Part shown: one piece after another, positions 7,675-16,923 of the stretch
Position numbering within the stretch: position 1 is the first letter of the stretch
Layout: every line of letters begins with the position of its first letter
Origin: an uncultured Bacteroidales bacterium
Lineage (GTDB): Bacteria > Bacteroidota > Bacteroidia > Bacteroidales > UBA932
Direction of reading: 5' to 3'
Assembly (NCBI GenBank): GCA_944326365.1
Contig: CALVDR010000019.1
Location: forward strand, 1 to 49,882
Length of the DNA: 49,882 nt
Position numbers and translations under genes: made by a program
Notes under the pieces: model-generated
Database searches by the model: none
What the model was told of the DNA's origin: nothing
What the model saw: the letters and a program-made list of their open reading frames with translations, nothing else

Positions 7675-8238
7675 ATGAAAAATCTGACCATACTCATAAT
7701 ACTTACAGCAACAACATCACTGAGTTCATTAAACGCGAATGCTCAAAAATGGGCGGTTTCAATCAATGCAGGTGACGCACTGATGCTTGGGTCCATAGGA
7801 ATGGAATGCTCTTACGCAACCGGGCAGCATATTACGATAAATACAGGTGCCCGAATGAATCCATGGACATTCAGGCCAACTTCGGCTGAACAGTTCCAGT
7901 CAAGGCATCAGACATATTATGCAGGTGTGCGATACTGGTACTGGAACGCATATTCAGGATGGTGGACCGGTACAAAGTGCCAATTTCAGGAATACAATAG
8001 AGGCGGCATAATTTCTCAAATTACCGAAGAAGGCAATGCATATGGGATAGCAGTAAACGGCGGTTATTCCTTGATGCTTTCAAGGCATCTCAACTTAGAC
8101 TTCGGAGTCGGGTTCTGGAGCGGAATAAAACACTATACGGAATATTCTTGTCCGAAATGCGGACAAATTACAGCATCCGGGACAAAGACATTTATAATGC
8201 CAGACGAACTGATAATATCCCTTTCGTGGATTTTCTAA
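7675..8238 (+). CDS. DUF3575 outer-membrane protein of the fimbrial cluster
   Basis: 187 residues with a signal peptide cleaved near NANA-QK at about residue 23. DUF3575 features are visible: INTGARMNPWTFRP, the tandem aromatic stretch YYAGVRYWYWNAYSGWW, YNRGGI, and a late CPKC pair before the terminal strand LIISLSWIF. This family is regularly encoded with DUF3868, fimbrillin and FimB/Mfa2 genes in Bacteroidetes type V fimbrial loci and is predicted to be an outer-membrane barrel. It opens the same-strand run of eight genes through 15434, the next start being 28 bp downstream. Confidence 0.75.
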   Translation: MKNLTILIILTATTSLSSLNANAQKWAVSINAGDALMLGSIGMECSYATGQHITINTGARMNPWTFRPTSAEQFQSRHQTYYAGVRYWYWNAYSGWWTGTKCQFQEYNRGGIISQITEEGNAYGIAVNGGYSLMLSRHLNLDFGVGFWSGIKHYTEYSCPKCGQITASGTKTFIMPDELIISLSWIF

Positions 8239-8266
8239 CTCCGAACATCTAAATAAATTTCCAGCT

Positions 8267-9379
8267 ATGAATACATATATCAAAGTAACTCTTATTGCGG
8301 CAACGATATTTAATTGCATGTCTTGCGACAAAAGGAAATTGGAAGTAGTGGACAAAAGCGAACTTCAAGATATCACGCTCATTGCAACAGACATGTCTGT
8401 CGAATGGCTGATCGGAACAACACGTACGCTTACAATTGAATGCAATCCTGATTTTGCCAGAGTCAGTGAATTCGAACTGGAAACATCCGATGAGAATGTT
8501 TTCGAAATTAATCAGGGCGTGGCTTCCAATTCCTTTGAGGTCACTGCAATCGGAGAGGGAGAGTCCTCACTCAAAGCCACCGCAGACGGGAAAACTGCCG
8601 AACTGACTTTTTCCGTATATGATAACAGCATCAAAAAAGAAGACCTTGAAGTAAAATTGTTCATGCAATCCACTTCAGAGGAAAGCGATAAAACTGAAAT
8701 GATGACTGAAACAACATATAACTCCGGTGAGAGATTCCTCGTAACCGCTTCAAGTATTTGTAAAAAGCCTGAATATAAATTGGGATCCAGCGACGAAACA
8801 GTAATCTCTGCAGAAAGAGTCAGTAACGGCAGGTGGATAATACATGCCGGGAAACCGGGAAAATGCGAACTGATCTTGAATGTCACTGACGACATCGGCA
8901 ACATTTTCGATTACCGGTACGAAATCATGGTATATGGCCATATTGATTTCGTTTCAACATACAACATAACGGAATACACAGGAGGTTTCATTGTAGGAAA
9001 TCATCAATACGACATTGGCAATGCTGAAATCTTTCTTGAGGCAACAATCAGCGGAAGCACATGGAACAGCGATAGCAAAGTTGTAACAAAGACAATAGAA
9101 CCCGTATCCGGGATTTACGATATGGTTACAGGGGCAGAATATCCTGATGTAATTGACACAAGTAAAGAGTCAAATGAAATTCTTGCCATGTATGAAATGG
9201 ATGGCTCAGAAAAAATCTGGTATGGCATCAGCGGTGTTCAGCTGGATTTCATTGTAAAACTTGACAATCCTTACATAATCATCGACAGCATCATAGATGA
9301 TGAAAACAGAGAATACCCCACTTACTACAATTTTCAGATAAAAGCCTCTCTGATACAAGAAGGGATAGCCTCTTTTTAA
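8267..9379 (+). CDS. Ig-like (BIG2-type) lipoprotein, fimbrial cluster
   Basis: 370 residues with a lipoprotein signal, Cys near residue 20 in the context NCMSC-DK. Residues about 35-120 form a bacterial Ig-like unit (ITLIATDMSVEWLIGTTRTL, then SFEVTAIGEGESSLKATADGK), and a similar unit follows near 125-220 (AGKPGKCELILNVTDDIGN). The C-terminal third is beta-rich without a recognised domain. It probably displays these domains at the cell surface as an accessory adhesin or assembly factor. It lies between the DUF3575 and DUF3868 genes in the same direction. The exact role is not known. Confidence 0.6.
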   Translation: MNTYIKVTLIAATIFNCMSCDKRKLEVVDKSELQDITLIATDMSVEWLIGTTRTLTIECNPDFARVSEFELETSDENVFEINQGVASNSFEVTAIGEGESSLKATADGKTAELTFSVYDNSIKKEDLEVKLFMQSTSEESDKTEMMTETTYNSGERFLVTASSICKKPEYKLGSSDETVISAERVSNGRWIIHAGKPGKCELILNVTDDIGNIFDYRYEIMVYGHIDFVSTYNITEYTGGFIVGNHQYDIGNAEIFLEATISGSTWNSDSKVVTKTIEPVSGIYDMVTGAEYPDVIDTSKESNEILAMYEMDGSEKIWYGISGVQLDFIVKLDNPYIIIDSIIDDENREYPTYYNFQIKASLIQEGIASF

Positions 9380-9405
9380 CAAAACACGATTTACTGCATA
9401 GAACG

Positions 9406-9867
9406 ATGGATAAACATATAAGCCAAGGTTGCAGCAGAATAGAAAGTCTGCAAAACGATGAAGAAGTAAAATGCATAGTAGAAATCAATAAAGACACCTA
9501 TTTCTACTGGTTTATCGACTACTCCGCCTGCTTCTTTAATGCAAAAGGAGAACGGATCGAAGCTCCGATAAATGAATTCGACTTTATCCTTGATTTTAAA
9601 ACGTTGGGGCATATTGACGGGAAGGAACATTATGTATTCAAAGCCACAAATTGGGGAACTCAAAGAGATCATGTATTCATGATATGTGATATAGATGGTG
9701 AAACAAAATTCTGCCGGGATATTATAGATAATCCCAAATATAGTATTGAAGAATTTTTGAATGATGAAAAATACAAAATCTCCAACGCTCTCGAAAGACG
9801 CCCCGGATTAAAACCGGCAGATCCGCCGGAAACCGGAAAAGAAAACATACGAAGAATTCATTTTTAA
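9406..9867 (+). CDS. Hypothetical protein, 153 aa
   Basis: Not recognised. No signal peptide or membrane segment, so it is predicted to be cytosolic, unlike its exported neighbours. Beta-rich with many aromatics (DTYFYWFIDYSACFFNAKGE) and a polar, proline-containing tail. It lies 26 bp after the lipoprotein gene and 11 bp before the DUF3868 gene, so it is in the same transcript. It may be a regulator or an inserted gene; the sequence gives no decision. Confidence 0.5.
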   Translation: MDKHISQGCSRIESLQNDEEVKCIVEINKDTYFYWFIDYSACFFNAKGERIEAPINEFDFILDFKTLGHIDGKEHYVFKATNWGTQRDHVFMICDIDGETKFCRDIIDNPKYSIEEFLNDEKYKISNALERRPGLKPADPPETGKENIRRIHF

Positions 9868-9878
9868 TTGTATTACGA

Positions 9879-10871
9879 ATGGGAACACGCTCATATCATA
9901 TTCACTTGCTAATATTAACGTTTGCTATTATTGCACCATTGGCAAGCTCTTGCGGGACTATTATGGAAGCCGGAATTTCCAGCACAGATACGGGAAACAT
10001 CATCAACCGAACCGACACTGTAACAATAGTAAAAGAACAGTTGCTGAAAATATTCCTGAAAAGATATTTACCTCAGTACAATATTGAGAAAGATCCGAAT
10101 TCTGATATCAAAAACAAATATGGAATATCAGTGAAAGATGCAGTTGCACATTATAGCCGCACTGACATAAAGACCAACAAATATAAGACACAAAATCCCC
10201 GTACACTAAAAGCACATAATGAGATCCCATCTCTGCCAACAGCCATCAAAACTGATGATTCTTGTTCACTATGCATAATCTCCAGTCCGAAGAATATGAT
10301 AATGAATGGCGACAGCATAGGCCTTGCATCAAAAGATAATGGCCTTCATACTGAAGAAAATACACTCCAATACCGGTTCACATTCGATAAAGGCAGTTAT
10401 GAATTTGATGTTATGAACGATAAAAATATCATAGAATTAAACAAACTGATTGACTTTACGAGCAAAGCATGCACCGACAAATCATTAAGATTAGATTCTC
10501 TGTATATAACAGTATCAGCATCACCGGAAGGGACATACTGGAATAATTATCAACTTTCAAAAAAACGCAATGAAACAATTCTGACGATACTGAATAAGCT
10601 AATCAAATACAAAGAAACAAAACAGGTGAAAATATACTCATATATAATTTCAGAAGATTGGGATACACTGGGCAGACTTGTCGCCGAGGACGGAAGTTTA
10701 AGTATAAATGAAAAAAACGATTTCATCGAATTGTATAAGATAGAGTCTCCTGATAAAAGAGAAGAAATACTATCATCAAGACCATATTACAGACATATAG
10801 CTGATTCAATTTACCCTAAATTAAGAATTGCAAACGTCAGCCTATACTTTCATGCGGAACATCATGAATAA
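9879..10871 (+). CDS. DUF3868 / OmpA-like fimbrial cluster protein
   Basis: 330 residues with an N-terminal hydrophobic signal and a Cys in ASSC-GT near residue 25, consistent with a lipoprotein. The middle is low-complexity and polar. The C-terminal 140 residues match the OmpA-like half of DUF3868: LDSLYITVSASPEGTYWNNY, LSKKRNETIL, SEDWDTLGRLVAEDGS and IYPKLRIANVSLYF. This family accompanies fimbrillin genes and may anchor the assembly machinery to peptidoglycan. The N-terminal half is shorter than in many relatives. It lies 48 bp upstream of the fimbrillin gene. Confidence 0.68.
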   Translation: MGTRSYHIHLLILTFAIIAPLASSCGTIMEAGISSTDTGNIINRTDTVTIVKEQLLKIFLKRYLPQYNIEKDPNSDIKNKYGISVKDAVAHYSRTDIKTNKYKTQNPRTLKAHNEIPSLPTAIKTDDSCSLCIISSPKNMIMNGDSIGLASKDNGLHTEENTLQYRFTFDKGSYEFDVMNDKNIIELNKLIDFTSKACTDKSLRLDSLYITVSASPEGTYWNNYQLSKKRNETILTILNKLIKYKETKQVKIYSYIISEDWDTLGRLVAEDGSLSINEKNDFIELYKIESPDKREEILSSRPYYRHIADSIYPKLRIANVSLYFHAEHHE

Positions 10872-10918
10872 CTTGAAATAACATAAATCATAGTACAATA
10901 ACCAAATTTCAAAACACC

Positions 10919-11908
10919 ATGAAACGATTTCTTTATTTAGCAACCTCGGTTATAGCCGTATTGTGTGCCATATCGTGCTCAAAAAATCAAATTGGTCCGA
11001 TCGATGAATCTGGCTATAACCTTAAAGACAAGACAGAACTTGCAGTAGGTATCAGCCGTCCTGTGACGAAGTCATCGACAATCACAGATGATGATGAAGT
11101 CAAGGTCAATACACTTCAGGTCTTTGTATTCCGGGGTGATGCTCTGGATGCATACGCCTCTGCAGAGAATGTCTCGGAGGTGACATTGAGTTGCACAAAT
11201 GGCGAAAGGTCAGTATATGCGCTTGTCAACGCTCCGGATATGTGCCATATAAGTTCAAAGACAGCATTATTGGCCACTAAATCAACTTTGTCAGATTATC
11301 CAGAGTACGGTTTTGAAATGATAGGGCACAAGGATATTATCCTTCCCCAGACCTCGACCGTTACGATTGATGTGACGAGAATGGTCTCCAGAGTTATCCT
11401 GAAACAGGTTACCAGAAACTTCACATCATCGGCCCTTGCGGATCTGGAGTTCAAGATTGATGAAGTTTACCTTTTAAATGTCGCAGAGGATACCAACTAT
11501 GGGCTTACAGATGCACCGGAGCATTGGATTAATGCCGGATGGTATGACGGCTCATTGCCGGAACTGACTCATGACAACACTGAGGCGAATATCATAAACA
11601 GAGATTACTGGCCTATGAATTGCCGATATTACGCATATCCGAATGACAGTGAAGACTCAACGGAAGAAGATTGGTGTCCGCGAAGGACGAGGCTTGTTCT
11701 GAAAACCACCCTCGGTGGCAAAGTATATTATTATCCTGTAACATTGCCCGAACTGGAGCCTAACAAGTCATACGAAATAGAGAATCTTACAATCACAAGA
11801 CCCGGATCCGACAATCCTGACAAACCGGTAACTTTCCAGGAAGCAACATTCGATATCAATGTGCTGCCATGGTCAGTCGTACCTGTAACTGAAGGCGTGA
11901 CTATATGA
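10919..11908 (+). CDS. FimA/Mfa1-type fimbrillin lipoprotein
   Basis: 329 residues with lipobox AISC-SK near residue 20. The N-terminal domain carries the fimbrillin pattern: VNTLQVFVFRGDALDAYA, a KSYEIENLTITRPG strand late in the protein, and KPVTFQEATFDINVLPWSVV at the C-terminus, the usual last strand before the donor segment. Type V pilins are exported as lipoproteins, cleaved by a surface Arg/Lys gingipain-like protease, and polymerise by donor-strand exchange. VTKSS at about residue 45 is a possible basic cleavage site. It is probably the main structural subunit, being followed by two larger paralogous lipoproteins and a FimB/Mfa2 protein. Confidence 0.7.
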   Translation: MKRFLYLATSVIAVLCAISCSKNQIGPIDESGYNLKDKTELAVGISRPVTKSSTITDDDEVKVNTLQVFVFRGDALDAYASAENVSEVTLSCTNGERSVYALVNAPDMCHISSKTALLATKSTLSDYPEYGFEMIGHKDIILPQTSTVTIDVTRMVSRVILKQVTRNFTSSALADLEFKIDEVYLLNVAEDTNYGLTDAPEHWINAGWYDGSLPELTHDNTEANIINRDYWPMNCRYYAYPNDSEDSTEEDWCPRRTRLVLKTTLGGKVYYYPVTLPELEPNKSYEIENLTITRPGSDNPDKPVTFQEATFDINVLPWSVVPVTEGVTI

Positions 11909-11936
11909 AAATGAACAACGAAACAAAGACAGCATT

Positions 11937-13271
11937 ATGAAAAACCTGACATATTTCCTGTTGATCCTGTTGTCCGGACTTTTGTTTTCCTGCGTAAAAG
12001 ATCCTGAAACAACCTGTTCGGAAACACTAAGGCCCGGAGACGAAAAAACAGAATACAGCCTTAAACTGAACATCTCGCAGGACGGTCTGCCTGTAAAAGC
12101 ATTGAGCTCTGAACAGGCTAAAGCAGACGATGGGCTGACCAGGCTCGACCTGTATATATTCTATGAGAATGACCCGTACCGAAATTTTCATGTCACTTTG
12201 GCTCCTGATCCGACAGGCGCTACCAGTTATTCTGTAAGCGGTCCTAAAGACGAACGGGTCGGAGTCCTGGCTTTCGGCAATCTGGATGAAGATACCGCAG
12301 AGTTTCTTGAAGGCAAGACACTTGACCAGATGTACAACGAAAACAACCCCGAAGCATGGCTTGTCCTGAGTGCCGGCAACTTCGATTTTGACAGCATTGT
12401 AATGGCAGGAGCGGCAATGTATGATTTCAAGGAGGATGGCGTAATAGACATTCATCTGAAAAGGCTCATGTTCAGAATTGATATCAATCAACTGACAGTA
12501 GATTTCGATGACGAAGAACTGAAAGGCAAGGAAGTCAGGGTCAAGAATATTGTCCTTGCAAACTGCCTGAACTATTATGTTCTTCTTAAATCCAATTCCA
12601 TAGGACACTTCTATACCTGGTATCTGTTTTTCGGACAGGAAATGGAACTTGACGGAGCATTCGGCGGTGTAGAATACGGGTTCGACTATTACCGGAACAG
12701 ACCTGACGGCTGGGATCCTGCCGGAAGTTTCACCGTTGACGGTCCCGGCAAACTTAACGGGACTTTTCCATACGTACTGAACAATAACTGGCAGAAGCCA
12801 AAAGGCATCCTGAATATAGATGCGGAAGGCATACTCCAGGATATGACAGTGCAGACATACGATACTGCTTCCGACGAAGGGCTTATAGTCTCTTCCGGCG
12901 ACAACAGCGACACGCCTCATACAATTACTGTGGACAAATGCTTCTACGGACTTTTAGGTGCGGGACATTCCTATGGGACAATAACAAGCGACTTTGACAA
13001 GCAGACACTTACTCCGCGTCTGATAGTGGAACTGCTTATTGACGGGCAGAGCTCCTTCTATCCTATAGAAATCATCATGCCGCAGCCTAACACGATATAC
13101 GAAATAGAAAACATAACTATTAAGTCATCCGGCTCCGAATACTCGAATTTCTATGAGAAGAAATATGATGTGGAGTGCTTGGTGGATATAGTGCCGTGGC
13201 AGAGTATAGATGTCCCTAACATCAATGTAGGTTGTGACCCATTGACCGGTGAGACTGTTGAATCATATTAA
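11937..13271 (+). CDS. Fimbrial accessory/tip lipoprotein, paralogue 1
   Basis: 444 residues with lipobox LLFSC-VK near residue 19. LTRLDLYIFYEND resembles the first fimbrillin strand; the C-terminus SNFYEKKYDVE followed by IVPWQSIDVPNINVG matches the closing strand seen in its neighbours. It has the same length as the next gene, and both share the xNFYEKKY and PW/WP tails and the GxLxxNLxEDTA segment, so they arose by duplication. In type V pili such larger fimbrillin-like proteins form the tip or stalk. No domain with known adhesive activity is visible. It lies 28 bp after the fimbrillin gene. Confidence 0.62.
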   Translation: MKNLTYFLLILLSGLLFSCVKDPETTCSETLRPGDEKTEYSLKLNISQDGLPVKALSSEQAKADDGLTRLDLYIFYENDPYRNFHVTLAPDPTGATSYSVSGPKDERVGVLAFGNLDEDTAEFLEGKTLDQMYNENNPEAWLVLSAGNFDFDSIVMAGAAMYDFKEDGVIDIHLKRLMFRIDINQLTVDFDDEELKGKEVRVKNIVLANCLNYYVLLKSNSIGHFYTWYLFFGQEMELDGAFGGVEYGFDYYRNRPDGWDPAGSFTVDGPGKLNGTFPYVLNNNWQKPKGILNIDAEGILQDMTVQTYDTASDEGLIVSSGDNSDTPHTITVDKCFYGLLGAGHSYGTITSDFDKQTLTPRLIVELLIDGQSSFYPIEIIMPQPNTIYEIENITIKSSGSEYSNFYEKKYDVECLVDIVPWQSIDVPNINVGCDPLTGETVESY

Positions 13272-13283
13272 AACTCTGATACT

Positions 13284-14618
13284 ATGAAGACTATAAAAGC
13301 ATTCCTGTACTTTATTCCGATTCTGTCCGTTATATCATGCAGCAAAGACATGCTGTCCGGAGAAGAACTGAAAAATACGGACAAGAGCGACAATATTTTC
13401 AAGACCGAATTCCGTATAGGATTCGAACCGGGTTATGAAATAACCACAAAAGCTACAGGCGAGACTGATATTGATAATTTTATTGGCAGGATTGACATGT
13501 ATGAATTCGACAGCAATGGGAACAATATCAGACATGAAACATGGGCAGATCCTGACGGTCTGGACTTATCCACGGTAACCCCGGAAAGTTATGATGCATA
13601 CGGCAACCGGCATAATTGGGTATTTTTCGCAAACCTTTCAGAAGATACAGCAGACTATCTCTCTAAACTCAATGCAGATGAAATCGGAAGAACTCCGGAA
13701 GGCGTAATCCCTTTAGATGCCGGAAATTTCATAATGCACAAGCCAGTTATGGCAGGTACTGCCAGATCCTATTTCCATGAAAATGAAGTTATAAATGTAG
13801 TCCTGTATCGCTATCTGACAAGAATAGACATCCTGAACATCACAGCCGGTTTCGATGATCCGTACATTATGGACAAGACTGTAAAACTGGAAAGAATTGC
13901 CATAATAAATTACCCGAACGCATTAAGGGTTCTTACCGAGTCAGCCAAAGAAGTCTGGGGAAACTCTCAATCCATTTGGAACAACGGCTATCTTAAATTC
14001 TCGGATCCGGCATTCGGCAATCTTCTCAGACTGGAAACAGCTTGTAATGATATTTCAATAGATGACTATTCAGGAAAATTCAATCAAACTCAATTCGGCG
14101 GTATAGGCTCATTGGCACAAGACCACAGCTACCTTCTCAATTACAACAAAGGCAGTGAAAAGGGTGCACTGACAATCAGTGCTACAGGAGATCAAAAGGC
14201 ATCTTCGGTACAGACATTCGGGACATCCGAAGGTATATTATGCTCTCCGGCAATACCATCCGATGACCATTCCTTAGAAATCAACAGGACGCTATATACA
14301 GTTCCGCTATACAGAAATTCATATTCCGATTTATGGTGCGACAAAAGGTCTCAGGATGATACGCAGAAACTTGTGCTGGAAGTAAGCATTGACGGGGAGA
14401 TGTACTATTACATAATCTCTTTAAGAGAACTGGAAGCCGGAAGAATTTATAATGTCAAAAATATAACGCTCAAAGGATACGGGTCGGAATATCCGAACTT
14501 CTACGAGAAGAAATATGAAGCTCAGACAAAAGGTTTTGAGATTGAAGGTTGGCCGGCGGCTATAGAAATCGACAATATCGAAGTCGGAATCGCTGCAGAT
14601 GACAAACCGTTATATTAG
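13284..14618 (+). CDS. Fimbrial accessory/tip lipoprotein, paralogue 2
   Basis: 444 residues, lipobox VISC-SK near residue 19. Paralogue of the preceding gene: IGRIDMYEFDSNGN, FFANLSEDTADYLSKL, then a long variable centre, then YPNFYEKKYEAQ and a terminal IEIDNIEVG strand. The centre differs strongly from paralogue 1, which suggests different binding partners or glycans. It is 12 bp downstream of paralogue 1 and 39 bp upstream of the FimB/Mfa2 gene. The identification as a fimbrial subunit rests on tail similarity and context; a precise family name is not claimed. Confidence 0.62.
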   Translation: MKTIKAFLYFIPILSVISCSKDMLSGEELKNTDKSDNIFKTEFRIGFEPGYEITTKATGETDIDNFIGRIDMYEFDSNGNNIRHETWADPDGLDLSTVTPESYDAYGNRHNWVFFANLSEDTADYLSKLNADEIGRTPEGVIPLDAGNFIMHKPVMAGTARSYFHENEVINVVLYRYLTRIDILNITAGFDDPYIMDKTVKLERIAIINYPNALRVLTESAKEVWGNSQSIWNNGYLKFSDPAFGNLLRLETACNDISIDDYSGKFNQTQFGGIGSLAQDHSYLLNYNKGSEKGALTISATGDQKASSVQTFGTSEGILCSPAIPSDDHSLEINRTLYTVPLYRNSYSDLWCDKRSQDDTQKLVLEVSIDGEMYYYIISLRELEAGRIYNVKNITLKGYGSEYPNFYEKKYEAQTKGFEIEGWPAAIEIDNIEVGIAADDKPLY

Positions 14619-14657
14619 TGACGCGAATACTTTTTTGCAGACAAACAATTATCGGAA

Positions 14658-15434
14658 ATGAAACTATTCCCATCATTATTGTTCTTGGCTACCATCGTAG
14701 CTGCCGCTTCCTGCTCAATAAAAGAAGACAGGTCAGATTGCCCGTGTGTCCTGACAATAGATGCAAGCGATATCAGAGCTGATGAAATCTATATAATATG
14801 CAGCAATACAACGCGACTGTTAAAAACAGCCTTGATACCTGTTGAAACTGGTCCTATATTGGAAATTAATGTGCCACGAGGATGTGTCAATGTAGCGGCA
14901 TATACAGGCAATGAGTTTTCAACAGAACAAAATGACACCCTCGTAATCCCATATGGAAAAGAAGCAGACTGCATATACGCAAATACTTGCCAAATCAATA
15001 CTGATGCAGAAACAGCATATACTCGGATTGACCTTAACAAACAATTTGCACGAATAACTTTGGAATTTACCAATCTTCCCGAGAACTGGAGCGGACCTAA
15101 TATCGGGCTTATAGTTTCAGGAAAAACAAACGGTTTGTCATTAAATGATCTCAGTCCTTCAGAAGGTGAATTCAACTGTGATATTGCTCCTGACAATAAG
15201 GGTATATTTTCTTTCAAAGTGCCAAGACAAAAAGGGACTGATTTGTATTGCCGGATAGAAAATGAGGGACTAACATCTGTACCAATTGCTTTAGGAGAAA
15301 TCCTTGAATCCATCGGTTTTGACTGGACAAAAGAAAACCTTGACGACATCAGTCTGGAACTTGAGTTCCCGTCTTCCGTTATAAGTGTTTCAATAACGGA
15401 TTGGGAGGATATCAATACTGACATTGTTTTATAA
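14658..15434 (+). CDS. FimB/Mfa2-family fimbrial anchor lipoprotein
   Basis: 258 residues with lipobox AASC-SI near residue 19, immediately followed by the family signature SIKEDRSDCPCVLTID. FimB/Mfa2 proteins cap the base of type V fimbriae, anchor them in the outer membrane and limit fibre length. Two beta domains are expected; the C-terminus ends SVSITDWEDINTDIVL. Paired Cys residues in DCPC and CIYANTC may form disulfides. It is the last gene of the fimbrial run; the next gene has its own promoter and palindrome 68 bp downstream. Confidence 0.75.
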   Translation: MKLFPSLLFLATIVAAASCSIKEDRSDCPCVLTIDASDIRADEIYIICSNTTRLLKTALIPVETGPILEINVPRGCVNVAAYTGNEFSTEQNDTLVIPYGKEADCIYANTCQINTDAETAYTRIDLNKQFARITLEFTNLPENWSGPNIGLIVSGKTNGLSLNDLSPSEGEFNCDIAPDNKGIFSFKVPRQKGTDLYCRIENEGLTSVPIALGEILESIGFDWTKENLDDISLELEFPSSVISVSITDWEDINTDIVL

Positions 15435-15501
15435 GTCCGGTGCAACTAATGCAGTATATCAAGATATCAGCAATTCTTTAGTTAAAGTAAAAATAAATCA
15501 T

Positions 15502-15536
15502 TATTTTTGTTTTCGAATTTATGTCACATGTGACAT
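15502..15536 (+). promoter_or_regulatory. Promoter box followed by a 16-bp perfect palindrome
   Basis: TATTTTTG at 15502-15509 fits the TAnnTTTG box. ATGTCACATGTGACAT at 15521-15536 is a perfect palindrome of the CRP/FNR half-site type (TGTCA/TGACA), lying just after the predicted transcription start, where a bound regulator would block transcription. The AAA_14/DUF4143 gene follows. Confidence 0.5.
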
Positions 15537-15573
15537 TTATTAGAAAGCAAAATGATAGTAGAAAGAACTGCTT

Positions 15574-16794
15574 ATGATTGATCAGTTACTTCGTTCAAAA
15601 GGTAACGGGCTGATAAAAATTGTCACCGGGATCCGCCGTTCAGGAAAGTCTTTCCTGTTGAAAACACTCTTTCGACAGAAACTTATTGAAGAAGGAGTGA
15701 AAGAAAATCATATTCTGATAATTGATTTGGAAAGCCGCAAGTTCAAGGCCTTTAAGGACCCGGATTATTTATTGAATTGGGTGGATGACCAAAAGAAAGA
15801 TGACAGTACATACTATGTGATTATCGATGAGGTCCAGGAAGTGACGGATTTCATAGAGGTCCTTTCAACTCTCTCCGTAACAGATGGAATTGATGTCTAT
15901 GTGACCGGATCAAATTCCCGTTTTCTGTCATCGGATGTTGTCACGGAATTTCGTGGCAGAGGTGACGAAATCCATGTATGGCCCCTGTCTTTCAAGGAAT
16001 TCATGTCTGTCTATCCCGGTTCAAAAGAGGATGGTCTGGCCGAATATATGATGTACGGAGGGCTTCCCCAACTCCTGACCCAGAAAGGAGATGATAAAAA
16101 AAACGACTTTCTGCTTCGGTTATATAGAACTGTTTATTTGAAGGATATTTATGAAAGGAACAATATCGAACTGAAAGCGGAGTTCGAGGAAATTTCCAAA
16201 ACACTTGCGTCCAGCATCGGTGCACCGATAAATGCACAGAAAATATCCAATACATTTAAATCCGTTTTAACAAGTCACAGTATATCAGACAAGACTGTCA
16301 ATACATATATCGGATATATGCAGGATGCATTTCTGTTGGAAAAGGCAGAACGTTATGACATCAAAGGACGAAAATACATAGGAAGCCTGTATAAGTGCTA
16401 TTATCAGGATGTCGGATTGCGTAATGCCATTCTATCGTTCCGACAGAATGAACCTACGCATCTGATGGAGAATATTATTTACAATGAAATGCGAATGCGT
16501 GGCTGGCTGGTAGATGTAGGAAATGTGCTATACCGTGTCAGAGATACTGAAGGAAAACAGCAACGTGTTACCCTGGAGGTTGATTTTGTTTGCAACAAAG
16601 GTAGTGAGCGGATATATATACAGTCTGCATGGAAATTGCCGGACTTAGAAAAACAAGAACAGGAGAAGCGGTCTCTGATGCAAGTTTCCGATTCTTTCAG
16701 GAAGATCATCATTGTCGGTGAACACATTAAGCCATGGACTGATGATAATGGAATACGAACCTTAAGCATATATGATTTTCTGCTTAGCGATTAA
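15574..16794 (+). CDS. AAA_14/DUF4143 ATP-binding protein
   Basis: 406 residues. Walker A GIRRSGKSFLL lies near residue 18, Walker B YYVIIDEVQEV near 80, the sensor VTGSNSRFLSS near 110, then a DUF4143 C-terminal region with a nuclease-like VTLEVDFVCNKG segment. Roles of this large family are poorly known; a toxin or defence link has been suggested for some members. Relatives usually begin with about nine residues like M-I-x-R-x-x-Y-L-D before the QLL helix. Here those residues (MIVERTAYD) are encoded from ATG 15552 in another frame that stops at 15581, so the gene may carry a 1-base frameshift or start internally at 15574. Confidence 0.75.
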   Translation: MIDQLLRSKGNGLIKIVTGIRRSGKSFLLKTLFRQKLIEEGVKENHILIIDLESRKFKAFKDPDYLLNWVDDQKKDDSTYYVIIDEVQEVTDFIEVLSTLSVTDGIDVYVTGSNSRFLSSDVVTEFRGRGDEIHVWPLSFKEFMSVYPGSKEDGLAEYMMYGGLPQLLTQKGDDKKNDFLLRLYRTVYLKDIYERNNIELKAEFEEISKTLASSIGAPINAQKISNTFKSVLTSHSISDKTVNTYIGYMQDAFLLEKAERYDIKGRKYIGSLYKCYYQDVGLRNAILSFRQNEPTHLMENIIYNEMRMRGWLVDVGNVLYRVRDTEGKQQRVTLEVDFVCNKGSERIYIQSAWKLPDLEKQEQEKRSLMQVSDSFRKIIIVGEHIKPWTDDNGIRTLSIYDFLLSD

Positions 16795-16870
16795 TTGCAG
16801 TAAATTGATATTTACCAGTGATAACAAGGTTAATATCAACATCGGGGTGTATCATAATAACAATGAAACA

Positions 16871-16888
16871 GGGCGGATAATTCCGCCC
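16871..16888. terminator. Hairpin between convergent genes
   Basis: GGGCGGA-TAAT-TCCGCCC forms a 7-bp GC-rich stem with a 4-nt loop between the stop codons of the ATPase gene (+) and the 101-aa gene (-). Neither side has a strong T-run, so termination would be weak or factor-dependent. The remainder of 16795-16923 shows nothing else. Confidence 0.5.
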
Positions 16889-16923
16889 CATTCAACAACG
16901 AGTAATGTATATAAGCCCAAAGG

